12,879 bases of DNA. It comes from an uncultured Planctomycetaceae bacterium (lineage in GTDB: Bacteria; Planctomycetota; Planctomycetia; Planctomycetales; Planctomycetaceae). Below the pieces are notes generated by a model, which was not told where the DNA came from, did not search any database, and saw only the letters and a program-made list of their open reading frames with translations. Numbering within the stretch: position 1 is the first letter of the stretch; every line of letters begins with the position of its first letter. The position numbers were made by a program, and so were the translations under genes. Of this stretch, positions 1 through 6,670 are shown piece after piece. The stretch spans positions 1-12,879 of the forward strand of contig CAIXQV010000586.1 in assembly GCA_903921605.1 (NCBI GenBank), written 5' to 3'.

Positions 1-237
1 CTATACGACATGCACGGAAATGTTTATGAATGGTGCAACGACTGGCAAGGAGATTACCCCGAGAGTGCGGTAACCGATCCTGTGGGTGCCGCCGAGGGCT
101 GGTGCCGGATAGCCCGGGGCGGCTGCTGGGACCGCCAAAGCTGCCCTTCGGCGAATCGTAACGCAACAGAACAGTCGGAAAGCAACAACTACTTTGGCTT
201 CCGCGTGGCCCTGAGTTCGTCTGGAATCCCCAAGTAG
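1..237 (+). CDS. Formylglycine-generating enzyme (FGE-sulfatase) domain protein, C-terminal end (partial)
   Basis: The reading frame is open from the first base of the window to a TAG at 235-237, giving 78 residues of a longer protein whose start lies to the left. It shows the end of the FGE-sulfatase (SUMF1-like) fold: DMHGNVYEWCND, then IARGGCWDR, an Asn/Ser-rich stretch (SANRNATEQSESNN), and the closing YFGFRVA. In this family the G-N-V-x-E-W and R-G-G-x-W blocks and the terminal G-F-R are the usual landmarks. Family members include sulfatase-maturing oxidases and also many non-catalytic proteins, some of them C-type-lectin-like binding proteins diversified by retroelements. The two active-site Cys and the N-terminal half lie outside the window, so enzyme versus binding protein cannot be decided. 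Family assignment is firm; function is not. Confidence 0.9.
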   Translation, partial: LYDMHGNVYEWCNDWQGDYPESAVTDPVGAAEGWCRIARGGCWDRQSCPSANRNATEQSESNNYFGFRVALSSSGIPK

Positions 238-455
238 GCAAGGTCATGACAAGTCATGAGAGCGGAGCCGGTGGTCGTAGGCACGGAGGGAGCGAGGCGG
301 AGCCGCGACCGGAGATGCCGTAGACCGCAGGCTCCGCGGTCTTTAAATGCGCGGGTGCAAGGCGTGAAGCCCCGTGCGTGATCCGCTTTCGCAGTCATGA
401 TGGATGGTTGTAAAAGCAAGGGAAAACAAAGGTGTCAAGAACCGAATACGCCAAT
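238..455. other. Hairpin-rich spacer between the FGE gene and the IS66 element
   Basis: No convincing gene is seen in these 218 bases. The stretch is rich in short symmetrical sequences. TCATGAC at 244-250 faces GTCATGA at 253-259. The octamer GCGGAGCC occurs twice (262-269 and 297-304), and both copies can pair with GGCTCCGC at 330-337, so alternative stems are possible. The last bases before 456 are the direct left flank of the IS. It is unlike the helicase gene broken at the right end of the IS, so this spacer did not originally adjoin that gene. It may be the 3' trailer of the FGE gene or a remnant of another element. Confidence 0.5.
322..344 (+). terminator. Possible intrinsic terminator after the FGE gene
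   Basis: AGACCGC (322-328) and GCGGTCT (336-342) form a perfect 7-bp GC-rich stem with a 7-base loop. On the plus strand it is followed by only a very short T run (342-344). It sits about 85 bases after the FGE stop codon. The short T tract and the alternative pairings with nearby repeats make this a weak call. Confidence 0.35.
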
Positions 456-477
456 GTAACAGTTTAGTCCCTCGCCT
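456..477 (+). repeat. IS66 left terminal inverted repeat
   Basis: These 22 bases are the exact reverse complement of 2345-2366. The match breaks at the 23rd base. The repeat begins GTAAC at the outer tip and is the transposase binding and cleavage end distal to the transposase start codon. Confidence 0.93.
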
Positions 478-747
478 GCGCGATGATGTTTTTGGTCAAT
501 GAATGGACGCGTCAAGGCAATTGCCCCACTCTTTTTTTAGTCGTCATCGCGGCCGGTCGGCGCAGCAGGCAGCGGCGAACCCTGGCCGAGCACGGCGAGT
601 GCTCGCTGATGATGCGAGGGAATGGGCTTCAGAGAAGCGGCATGGGTGACAGAACAAGCACGGACGCGGTGAAGCGCGTCACCGACATCGAACAAGGCCG
701 CAGGATCATGGACGCAGGCGAGTCACTCGTTCGTCCGTTTTCGTTGT

Positions 748-2286
748 TCAACTGTCATCGTAGAGTCGCCGCAGAACTCGACCAAGTGGCTGAGTGAAGA
801 GGCGATAGTAGATATCGCTCGAGCGGTGACCGTGACGTTTCGCGGTCTCGGCCACGGTCATCAGGCGAGCCATTCGAACAGCTCCCGCTTTGCTGCGGTG
901 ACCGAACGTGATCTTGCGAAGAACCACCAGAGGCCGCAGCGCACGCTCGGCCATGTTGTTCGTGGGAGGAACACGAGGATCATCCAGAAACACGAGCCAC
1001 TCGTGCTGATGCTTCAAAATTCTCTTCTGCAGTGTGAGTGCTTTTTCGTGAGTCAGTGGAAAAGTGATCAACTGCGTCAGGCGTTCTCGCAACCAGAACT
1101 TTTCTTTGATCTGCTGAGCCTTCGTGAGTTCGCCCTTCTTCCGCAGTCGATGAAAGCGACATCCGTTCTGCACGAACTCGCGAATGGCCTCGAAGAAAGC
1201 GAAGTCGGTTGAGCCAGCAGTCGTCAGCTTCTGCCAGTCACGTGCGGTTCGGGCCAGATGTGCCTGACATTTTTGCTTCGCACCCGCCGAGTGAGCTTCG
1301 TAGCCCGCATAGCAATCGGTCACCAGCGTGCCCGTAAAATGTTCGCCCAGCACATCGCGAGACACGTGGCCGCTGCGTGATATATCAAACTGAAAATGGC
1401 AGAACCTTGCATCGCAGTGGACCCAGTAGTACGCTCGCTCCCCGTTCAAAGTCCAGTACGTTTCGTCTGCGTGGACGGCGCCATCGCTGCTGCCGAGCTT
1501 CTTGGCAATGTCGTCCACAATCGGCTTTGCCTTTTCGGCAAGCACGGTCTCGAAGCCGATCAGCGCCGCCGGGGTGAACGTGATGCCGAAGAGTTCTTCG
1601 ATTGCCTCCGGGATCTTTCGGTAGCTGATCCCAATCACGTTTCGAAGGAAGATGGCCGTACTTCGCAGATGCGGCCCGATGTGGCTGTTGAGAATCTCGC
1701 CCTCTCCAGCCTTTTGCACCAACTTGCCACAGGCCTCGCAACGAGCCGCTTCATGGCGGTACAGAACGACTCGATAACGACCGTCGATGATATCTTCCTG
1801 AAGATGCTCAGCGGGAGCGGCGTCCTTAAAGACCCTGGCAATTCCCGAGCAGTGCGGACATTCTTTCGGTGCCGCCACGTCGACGGCCCAGTCGTATTGC
1901 GAGGGCGTTTTTCGAAACCAACCCGGATGGCCGACAGGGGCTCCACGCTTCTTCTTATCCGTGGTGGATGCGGCTGCTGAGGCGTTTGGCGTATCTGCTG
2001 TACCGCCGGAATCCTGCTTTTGCTTGTTGGTTGCGAACTTGTTCTGCCGCTCCAACTTCAGTTCCAGCTTGACCTGATCCAGTTCCTTCTGCAGACACTG
2101 GTTCTCCTCGAACAGCCGATCACCGCGACCTCGTGCGGCATCAAGACTCGCGTGCATCGCCCGACGACTCAGCTCCTGCTCATTCGCCAGCAATACCAAC
2201 GTCCCTAACGCTGCTCCGCCCAGATGCGGACAATGGCTGACGTTCGGACAGTTGTGTTCATGTTGAGGGTAAAAACTGAATCTCAT
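748..2286 (-). CDS. IS66-family transposase (TnpC-like)
   Basis: About 512 residues, full length for the family. In order it has an N-terminal coiled coil (LFEENQCLQKELDQVKLELK), a Lys-rich linker, a zinc-binding segment with CPHC and CEAC pairs, and the DDE catalytic core. The core residues are the Asp in VHADETYW, the Asp in VTDCYAGYE and the Glu in NNMAERALRP. The enzyme cuts and joins the element's ends. Two in-frame ATGs lie two codons apart, at 2292 and 2286. The second has GGAAGGA at a better distance (about 5 bases), so it is preferred. No frameshift or stop interrupts the frame, and the gene appears intact and possibly active. The usual helper genes tnpA and tnpB are absent. Confidence 0.95.
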   Translation of the reverse strand: MRFSFYPQHEHNCPNVSHCPHLGGAALGTLVLLANEQELSRRAMHASLDAARGRGDRLFEENQCLQKELDQVKLELKLERQNKFATNKQKQDSGGTADTPNASAAASTTDKKKRGAPVGHPGWFRKTPSQYDWAVDVAAPKECPHCSGIARVFKDAAPAEHLQEDIIDGRYRVVLYRHEAARCEACGKLVQKAGEGEILNSHIGPHLRSTAIFLRNVIGISYRKIPEAIEELFGITFTPAALIGFETVLAEKAKPIVDDIAKKLGSSDGAVHADETYWTLNGERAYYWVHCDARFCHFQFDISRSGHVSRDVLGEHFTGTLVTDCYAGYEAHSAGAKQKCQAHLARTARDWQKLTTAGSTDFAFFEAIREFVQNGCRFHRLRKKGELTKAQQIKEKFWLRERLTQLITFPLTHEKALTLQKRILKHQHEWLVFLDDPRVPPTNNMAERALRPLVVLRKITFGHRSKAGAVRMARLMTVAETAKRHGHRSSDIYYRLFTQPLGRVLRRLYDDS

Positions 2287-2344
2287 CGGCATCCTTCCCG
2301 AATGCCGAAACTCTACGCGCCCAGGTATTTCCTGCCAAGATCAG

Positions 2345-2366
2345 AGGCGAGGGACTAAACTGTTAC
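2345..2366 (-). repeat. IS66 right terminal inverted repeat
   Basis: This is the exact 22-base partner of 456-477. Its outer bases read TAA in frame on the minus strand at 2363-2365, so they supply a stop codon to the interrupted helicase gene next to it. Confidence 0.93.
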
Positions 2367-3319
2367 CAGAACCTCTGTGGGTCCAGAAGTTCGAGAAGTC
2401 GGGAAAAGCTGTTGCTGTGACCGTTATGGGGCGTTGCCGACAGGAACAGACGATGTTCAAAGCGTTTGGCAAAGTCTTCAACCGCGCGAGTGATCTTCGA
2501 GTCAATTGCGTAACGCTGTCCGCTGGCGGGAGCCGCATGATGAGCTTCATCAAGCACCAGCAGCGATCCTGGGCGAAACGTACCCAGCCAATCTCGCAGC
2601 GGGGCGCCGTAATGCTCATCGATCAGCAGTCGGTGCGAAACGAGGAACCGAGAGTGCGTGCTCCACGGATTCACACTGAAGCCGCGTTCCTGACGGACAC
2701 GTTTCACGTAGTCTTTGTCGAGAATCTCGAACGTGAGCCCGAAGCGTGATTCCAGTTCATCCTTCCACTGCAGCAGCATTGACGGTGGAGCGGACACCAC
2801 AATGTCACGAACACGTTTGCGCAGGAGCAGTTCTCGGGCGATGAGCCCAGCTTCAATTGTTTTACCGAGACCCACATCATCGGCGATGAACAGGTTGACT
2901 CGTGGTAGTCGCAGCGCCTTTCGGAGAGGTTCCAGCTGGTAGGCTTCCAGCTTAATTCCGGCCCTGAATGGAGACTGGAAGAGATTTGGATCTGTAGCGG
3001 TGACGCAGTTCCATTTCAGGGTGTTGTAGTACGAAGAAAACAGATCAGGATCGTCAAACCCGTTCTTCGCAAGGCCGCCCCACTGTTCGCCTCGGAACGG
3101 TTCGGCATCGAGTTCTCGTTCCCAGAGCACTTCCAGAGGCTGACCCTGGGCGTCGTCTTCGATGCACGACATTCGAACGACTGTGCTGTCGGCTTTTCGT
3201 TTAGGGCGAACAATTTCCTCAACCAGATAGAACCGCTGTCGGACTCGCACAATCTCGCCTGGAGACGGGATTTGGACTGCCGAGGCGTTTGGGATTTCGT
3301 CTTCGGTAAATGTGCTCAT
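2363..3319 (-). pseudogene. drmD: SNF2-family helicase, DrmD-like (DISARM), truncated by the IS66 element
   Basis: 318 residues remain from an ATG at 3319. The N-terminal region (RVRQRFYLVEEIV, SCIEDDAQGQPLEVLWERE, NCVTATDPNLFQSPFRAGI) matches what I know of DrmD, the SNF2-like helicase of class 1 DISARM restriction systems. The first helicase lobe follows: Walker A DDVGLGKT (about 147-154), DEAH (257-260) and SATPHNGH (294-301). The frame ends right after LLDPQRF at the IS66 right repeat, which supplies the stop TAA. The second lobe (motifs IV-VI) is missing and is not found beyond the IS at 238-455. A longer frame with a TTG start at 3448 exists, but its extra residues look non-coding. The product should lack helicase activity. 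Family is confident at SNF2 level and likely at DrmD level. Confidence 0.82.
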
Positions 3320-3599
3320 GAGTTCGAGAGATTTCTGCTGGCTTACTGGTGGAGCGTTGGGTGCATCATAGTGACGTCCAGCGGAACATGCGTCAAAGAA
3401 CTCAATCAAATTATGGGAACAAACGTCCGCCAAGGCTATTTGATGCAACTCGTGTGGCGATTGAATCTTGCGGCGGAAAATGTTCCATCGCTATTTTCGA
3501 TGAGAGAGCAATGCAAGAAGAATTTCGCGGACCTCGCCTTAACGAATTTATTCCGGAATTCAGGTGAGTGAAAGCACGAACTGGGAGCAAGGACGATCA
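3320..3599. other. Spacer between the DrmD-like gene and the GIY-YIG gene
   Basis: About 280 bases with no gene I can support. Overlapping short plus-strand frames end at 3567 and 3571. One reads like protein near its end (IAIFDERAMQEEF), but it has no ribosome binding site or family match and opposes its neighbours. The helicase promoter, read on the minus strand, could lie here; no clear -35/-10 pair was seen. Confidence 0.3.
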
Positions 3600-4325
3600 T
3601 CACTGATACGTGTATCGAATTGGATTCGCCGCTCCCGGTTTGCGAAATAAATCAGGGAGTCGCTTGCCAAGATACTGTCGCTTGATGTGGTCTGGGGCTT
3701 CTCCACCAACGAATCCGAAACGACCATCCACTGGTTCACGCCCAGGAAAATGTTCTATGGTCGCTGGGAGCCACTGTTCTGCGACGAATGCCGCGATGAT
3801 GATCCCAAATCGAGTAGCAAGCACAAACTCGGCACGATTTGCTTTTGCGGGGTTGATTTTCCATGCATACCTGGTTGCTTCGTAGAGAGAACTCTCTGTT
3901 GCGCTTCGGTTCACATTGATCAGAACTACACGATGTTGAAAATCTGCAGGTTCTGCTTGATATCGATTTATGATCTCTTGCGCGTGCGCTGCACCAAACT
4001 CCGAACTTCCCGCACCAATCACCGAGTTGGTCAATCCGGGATAAGCATCAATCAATGCTGCTTCGACTTCGAAGGCAGTTGCGTCATTCAGTCCGTGTCG
4101 ATGGATGACGTGGGCGACATCGAACCCCGCTGCGATGATTTCTCGGATACGTTTCAGCTTGCTGCCAGGATCGTCACTTTCGATCGCAGCACGACCGTGC
4201 GCAAATACACGATCTTCCTGCCCCTTGCCGACGTAAAATGTTTCACCATTGCGAGGATCGATGAGCCGGTAAACGTATGTTTTCAGCCTTTCCGCGACTT
4301 CTGGAGGAAAGGACAAAATTGACAT
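3600..4325 (-). CDS. GIY-YIG nuclease-domain protein (LEM-3-like / COG3680 type)
   Basis: 241 residues from the ATG at 4325, chosen because AAGGA lies about 9 bases upstream on the minus strand; a 19-residue extension is open but unlikely. The N-terminal domain has the GIY-YIG signature in LEM-3-like form: TYVYRLIDP (16-24) for the first strand, FYVGKG (30-35) for the second, the catalytic-type Arg in EDRVFAH (R39), and the metal-binding Glu in FEVEAALIDAYPGLTN. Such domains make single-strand nicks in DNA. The C-terminal 120 or so residues (from about RVVLINVNRSATESSLYEATRYAW) form a second conserved-looking domain of unknown role. Its Tyr/Trp pattern could read a base or nucleotide, but this is speculation. 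It is on the same strand as the truncated helicase and as the next GIY-YIG gene, with gaps of 280 and 248 bases, so tight co-transcription is not shown. Confidence 0.8.
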   Translation of the reverse strand: MSILSFPPEVAERLKTYVYRLIDPRNGETFYVGKGQEDRVFAHGRAAIESDDPGSKLKRIREIIAAGFDVAHVIHRHGLNDATAFEVEAALIDAYPGLTNSVIGAGSSEFGAAHAQEIINRYQAEPADFQHRVVLINVNRSATESSLYEATRYAWKINPAKANRAEFVLATRFGIIIAAFVAEQWLPATIEHFPGREPVDGRFGFVGGEAPDHIKRQYLGKRLPDLFRKPGAANPIRYTYQ

Positions 4326-4573
4326 GATTGGTAATCCTTGCAAAGCGATGTTGGGCCAAGCATTAAGCCAGATGACAAGCACCGAGAATCATCTCAGCTA
4401 TTCCGCTGAACGCAATCGCTTGATTCCTTGCGAATTCATCCCAGCGCAATCCAAGCGAAAATCGCTTCAAACTGGCAGAGTTCTTGACACTGTAAACCCG
4501 CAGGTCACCCTCTCCAGCATGATCTTTTTTTCAACCAGTTATGAAGAGAGTTCCTTCCGGGGGGCCACAGCGA
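4326..4573. other. Spacer between the two GIY-YIG genes
   Basis: About 248 bases without a supported gene. It holds the AAGGA ribosome-binding site of the gene ending at 3600 and an isolated T run on the plus strand near 4524-4531 without a good stem before it. Short frames here have no start signal or recognisable motif. Confidence 0.35.
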
Positions 4574-5614
4574 TCACTCGTATGCTCGCTCATTGAGGAT
4601 GTTGAATTTTGGTTCAGGTTCAGTCGGAACCTGAAATTGCTGATACAGGTCGTTGCGTTCTTCGCTGAATCGCTTTTTATTAAACTTCAGCTCCGTAGAA
4701 CGCTCGTACTGGCAAACCCCTTCGATACCGAAGTTCGGACCGCATGCGGCCATCAATTCCAGTTTGACTTCATTGAGTTCCCAGTCGCGAAGCTGGAGTT
4801 CATCAGCCAGCTTTAGATACTCGGCGTGCACTTGCTTTGCGTCGTCTGTCGCCATACGAACCGGGAGGCCTGATTCTACATGAGTCCCAGTCTGCTCGAA
4901 CAGTTTCTTCCAGTCATTCTTTTGTTTGTTTAGAAATTGAAATTCTTCATCCGTGACGCGCGGAGATTTGACATGAAATTTGAACGACTCCGTGAGTGAC
5001 TCAGTCAAATACTGCTGGTGGAGTTCAGGGTGAACCGACTTAAATTCCTTCTCGTTGAAACGGCTTGAAGGCCTTGCTGTGGTCACTTTGACGATTCCGT
5101 CGATTCCCCCAGAACCGGCCGACATAAACCATAGTTTCCATTGACAGATTTCGCTCTGAATTCTGTTTCTGGCTTGCTCTCGGCTGATGTCGAATGCACG
5201 CTGACACAGGTTTTGAACTGAATCGTCCGGTTCGATAATGATGTCGGTTGATGGCTGCGATCTGTGCTGCTCGACGATACGAGCGAGACGGTCGAGACGC
5301 GCCGCATCTTGCTTTGTTGTCCTGATCTGATCGTCGAGTAGAGCAAGGTCTGTGAATTCGAACCATTCGAGATGAGTATTGAACACCGCCAGCCTTGCGT
5401 GCATTCTTCGCTCAAGAAAATGGGCTGCCTCCGACTTCACCGCATCAACAAGTGTGATGCGGAACGGGTTCCCTGTTTTCAACTGACGAATGCGTCCCGC
5501 GACATCGTTCTTCGTGAAGCCGATCTTGTACTCGTGGAATGAATGCTTTCCTCGAGAATCGACAAGTTTCAAAAAGTACACCGTTCCCGGCCCAAGCTTT
5601 GGAATCAACGCCAT
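4574..5614 (-). CDS. T5orf172/MUG113-type GIY-YIG protein with duplicated phage-like C-terminal module
   Basis: 346 residues from an ATG at 5614; a TTG eight codons upstream (5638) is an alternative. Residues 11-100 form the T5orf172/MUG113 variant of the GIY-YIG fold: TVYFLKLVD, YKIGFTKN, R41 within GRIRQLKTGNP, then E68 in FLERRMHARL and EWFEF. These are predicted DNA nucleases or DNA-binding domains common in phages and defence loci. The rest contains two copies of one module. One ends in RFNEKEFKSVHPELHQQYL and FKFHV (about 170-215); the other ends in KFNKKRFSEERNDLYQQF and PKFNIL (about 296-340). Each is preceded by a helical stretch and a G-I-(D/E)-G turn. The pattern resembles the C-terminal tail of phage YqaJ-type exonucleases, but no YqaJ catalytic core is present. 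It points away from the vWA gene, so 5615-5939 is a divergent promoter region. Confidence 0.75.
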   Translation of the reverse strand: MALIPKLGPGTVYFLKLVDSRGKHSFHEYKIGFTKNDVAGRIRQLKTGNPFRITLVDAVKSEAAHFLERRMHARLAVFNTHLEWFEFTDLALLDDQIRTTKQDAARLDRLARIVEQHRSQPSTDIIIEPDDSVQNLCQRAFDISREQARNRIQSEICQWKLWFMSAGSGGIDGIVKVTTARPSSRFNEKEFKSVHPELHQQYLTESLTESFKFHVKSPRVTDEEFQFLNKQKNDWKKLFEQTGTHVESGLPVRMATDDAKQVHAEYLKLADELQLRDWELNEVKLELMAACGPNFGIEGVCQYERSTELKFNKKRFSEERNDLYQQFQVPTEPEPKFNILNERAYE

Positions 5615-5939
5615 AAGCGCCCTGCTCTCGCTTTCCAATATCTTTCAGAAAACTATCCCGAGTCGACCAGATGATTCGACCGTTTGCCAGACGCCCCTCA
5701 CATGCCGTGTATACCTCGGTCATCGTTTTACAGAAATTCCGATCGTCATCTTTCTCTTCCATTCTTCGCAAAACTTTGATCCGAACCTTTCCGTTCTGCG
5801 TTCTGTCACCGTTCTTTGCCAATTCGACAAACTCTCGGCGTGAGTTTCAGCTCCTGCTGCTGCCCGAAAAAGGTTTGAGTCATTGATACGAAGATGGGCG
5901 AATTGCCACCTGGCTTGAACTTCTCAAAGGATGTGACTT
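5615..5939. other. Divergent intergenic region between the MUG113-type gene and the vWA gene
   Basis: About 325 bases between two divergent starts, so it should hold both promoters; no strong consensus pair was picked out. On the minus strand a frame from a TTG at 5822 reads through this region (ACEGRLANGRIIWSTRDSF) and on into the next gene in another frame. It has an in-frame ATG at 5762 but no good ribosome-binding site and no known motif. It could be a small leader gene or a decayed N-terminal extension, but I do not support it as a gene. AAAGGATG at 5926-5933 is the ribosome-binding site of the vWA gene. Confidence 0.4.
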
Positions 5940-6572
5940 ATGCGAACTGATCTGACAGACATTACGATGGCTATTGACCGCAGCGGTTCCATGCAATCCA
6001 TTCGGACGGACGCCGAGGGCGGGATCAATTCCTTTATCGAGCAGCAGAAACAGGAACCCGGTGAAACTCTGCTGACGCTGGTGCAGTTCGATACCGAGTA
6101 CGAGTTTGTGCACTCCGGCGTTCCCGTAAAGCAGATCCCGGCGTTTACACTCGTGCCGCGAGGATCAACCGCTCTATTGGATGCGGTTGGCCGAGCCATT
6201 AATGAAACGGGGGCAAGACTCGCCGCGATGGTAGAATCTCAGCGACCGGCATTGGTGGTCTTTGTGATCGTGACGGACGGTGCCGAAAACTCCAGCCGCG
6301 AGTTCACTCGTGACCAGATTCGGACGATGGTTGAGCATCAGCAGTCGGCCTACAAGTGGCAGTTCACGTTTCTGGCCGCGAATCAGGACGCCTTTGCCGC
6401 AGGCGGATCCATGGGGATCGCTCAGGACGGTATCGCCGCGTATTCCATGGGTAAAGTTCGAGGATCGTGGGATGCTGCCGCAAAGAAAATGTCTCGCATG
6501 AGGAAGGCCGCCGGCGAAGGGGCTGCCGTGGACAACAAGTTCACCGACGAAGAACGCGGTGAAATGCTGTGA
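5940..6572 (+). CDS. von Willebrand factor A (vWA) domain protein with intact MIDAS
   Basis: 210 residues from an ATG at 5940, about 7 bases after AAGGAT. Essentially the whole protein is one vWA fold. The metal-ion-dependent adhesion site is complete: DRSGS (D13, S15, S17), the Thr in PRGSTALLDA (T77) and the Asp in VTDGAEN (D113). There is no signal peptide or membrane segment, so it is a cytoplasmic metal-dependent protein-binding domain of the kind seen in TerY-like proteins and in partners of chaperones and kinases. Its partner is not obvious. The next gene on the same strand is a deacetylase-like enzyme, but a strong terminator lies between them. The C-terminal part (about 170-210) is basic and helical. 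Specific function unknown. Confidence 0.88.
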   Translation: MRTDLTDITMAIDRSGSMQSIRTDAEGGINSFIEQQKQEPGETLLTLVQFDTEYEFVHSGVPVKQIPAFTLVPRGSTALLDAVGRAINETGARLAAMVESQRPALVVFVIVTDGAENSSREFTRDQIRTMVEHQQSAYKWQFTFLAANQDAFAAGGSMGIAQDGIAAYSMGKVRGSWDAAAKKMSRMRKAAGEGAAVDNKFTDEERGEML

Positions 6573-6599
6573 CCGTGATTGCCAAGCAACCATTGTCTG

Positions 6600-6632
6600 A
6601 AGCCCGGCTGGGAAAAACGGCCGGGCTTTTTC
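6600..6632 (+). terminator. Strong intrinsic terminator of the vWA gene
   Basis: AAGCCCGGC (6600-6608) pairs perfectly with GCCGGGCTT (6620-6628) around an 11-base loop and runs into a T-rich tail to 6632. It lies 27 bases after the vWA stop and 38 bases before the deacetylase-like start. This indicates that the two plus-strand genes are mostly expressed separately. Confidence 0.9.
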
Positions 6633-6670
6633 TGTGTGTCAGCCAATCCCTTGAAGTAGAAAGGGCACCC

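Larger units (their letters stand above)
456..2366 (-). mobile_element. IS66-family insertion sequence (complete, 1911 bp)
   Basis: The element is bounded by terminal inverted repeats that begin GTAACAGTTTAG on each outer end, and the outermost 22 bases match perfectly. The GTAA-type tip is usual for IS66. It holds one transposase gene on the minus strand (748-2286) and no tnpA/tnpB-like genes, as in the single-ORF (ISBst12-like) branch of the family. About 267 bp between the transposase stop and the left repeat is non-coding. IS66 elements normally create an 8-bp target duplication. Here the 8 bases outside the left end (ACGCCAAT, 448-455) and the right end (CAGAACCT, 2367-2374) differ, which suggests a deletion, inversion or recombination after insertion. 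Confidence 0.93.

Noticed and set aside
483..797. A 104-residue plus-strand frame at the left end of the IS
   Set aside because: No ribosome-binding site or recognisable motif, and it overlaps the 3' end of the transposase gene.
826..1980. Several plus-strand open frames inside the IS66 element
   Set aside because: They lie opposite the transposase, whose frame shows full catalytic motifs; they are Arg/Ser/Leu-rich shadows without family features.
3349..3567. Short plus-strand frames ending FIPEFR or FRNSGE
   Set aside because: Two frames over the same bases look equally plausible, neither has a start signal, and both oppose all neighbours.
4480..4520. tRNA-like stretch (CTGTAAACCCGCAGGTC) and a shared 11-mer with 432-442 in inverted orientation
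   Set aside because: No acceptor or T-arm stems can be formed, and 11-base matches are expected by chance in a window this size.
5445..5822. Minus-strand frame of 125 residues overlapping the start of the MUG113-type gene
   Set aside because: TTG start without ribosome-binding site, half of it is a shadow of the real gene, and no motif is seen; kept only as a note on the intergenic region.
6569..6670. N-terminal extension of the HDAC-like frame
   Set aside because: It would be read through the strong intrinsic terminator at 6600-6632; the ATG at 6671 has a better ribosome-binding site and begins the family fold.
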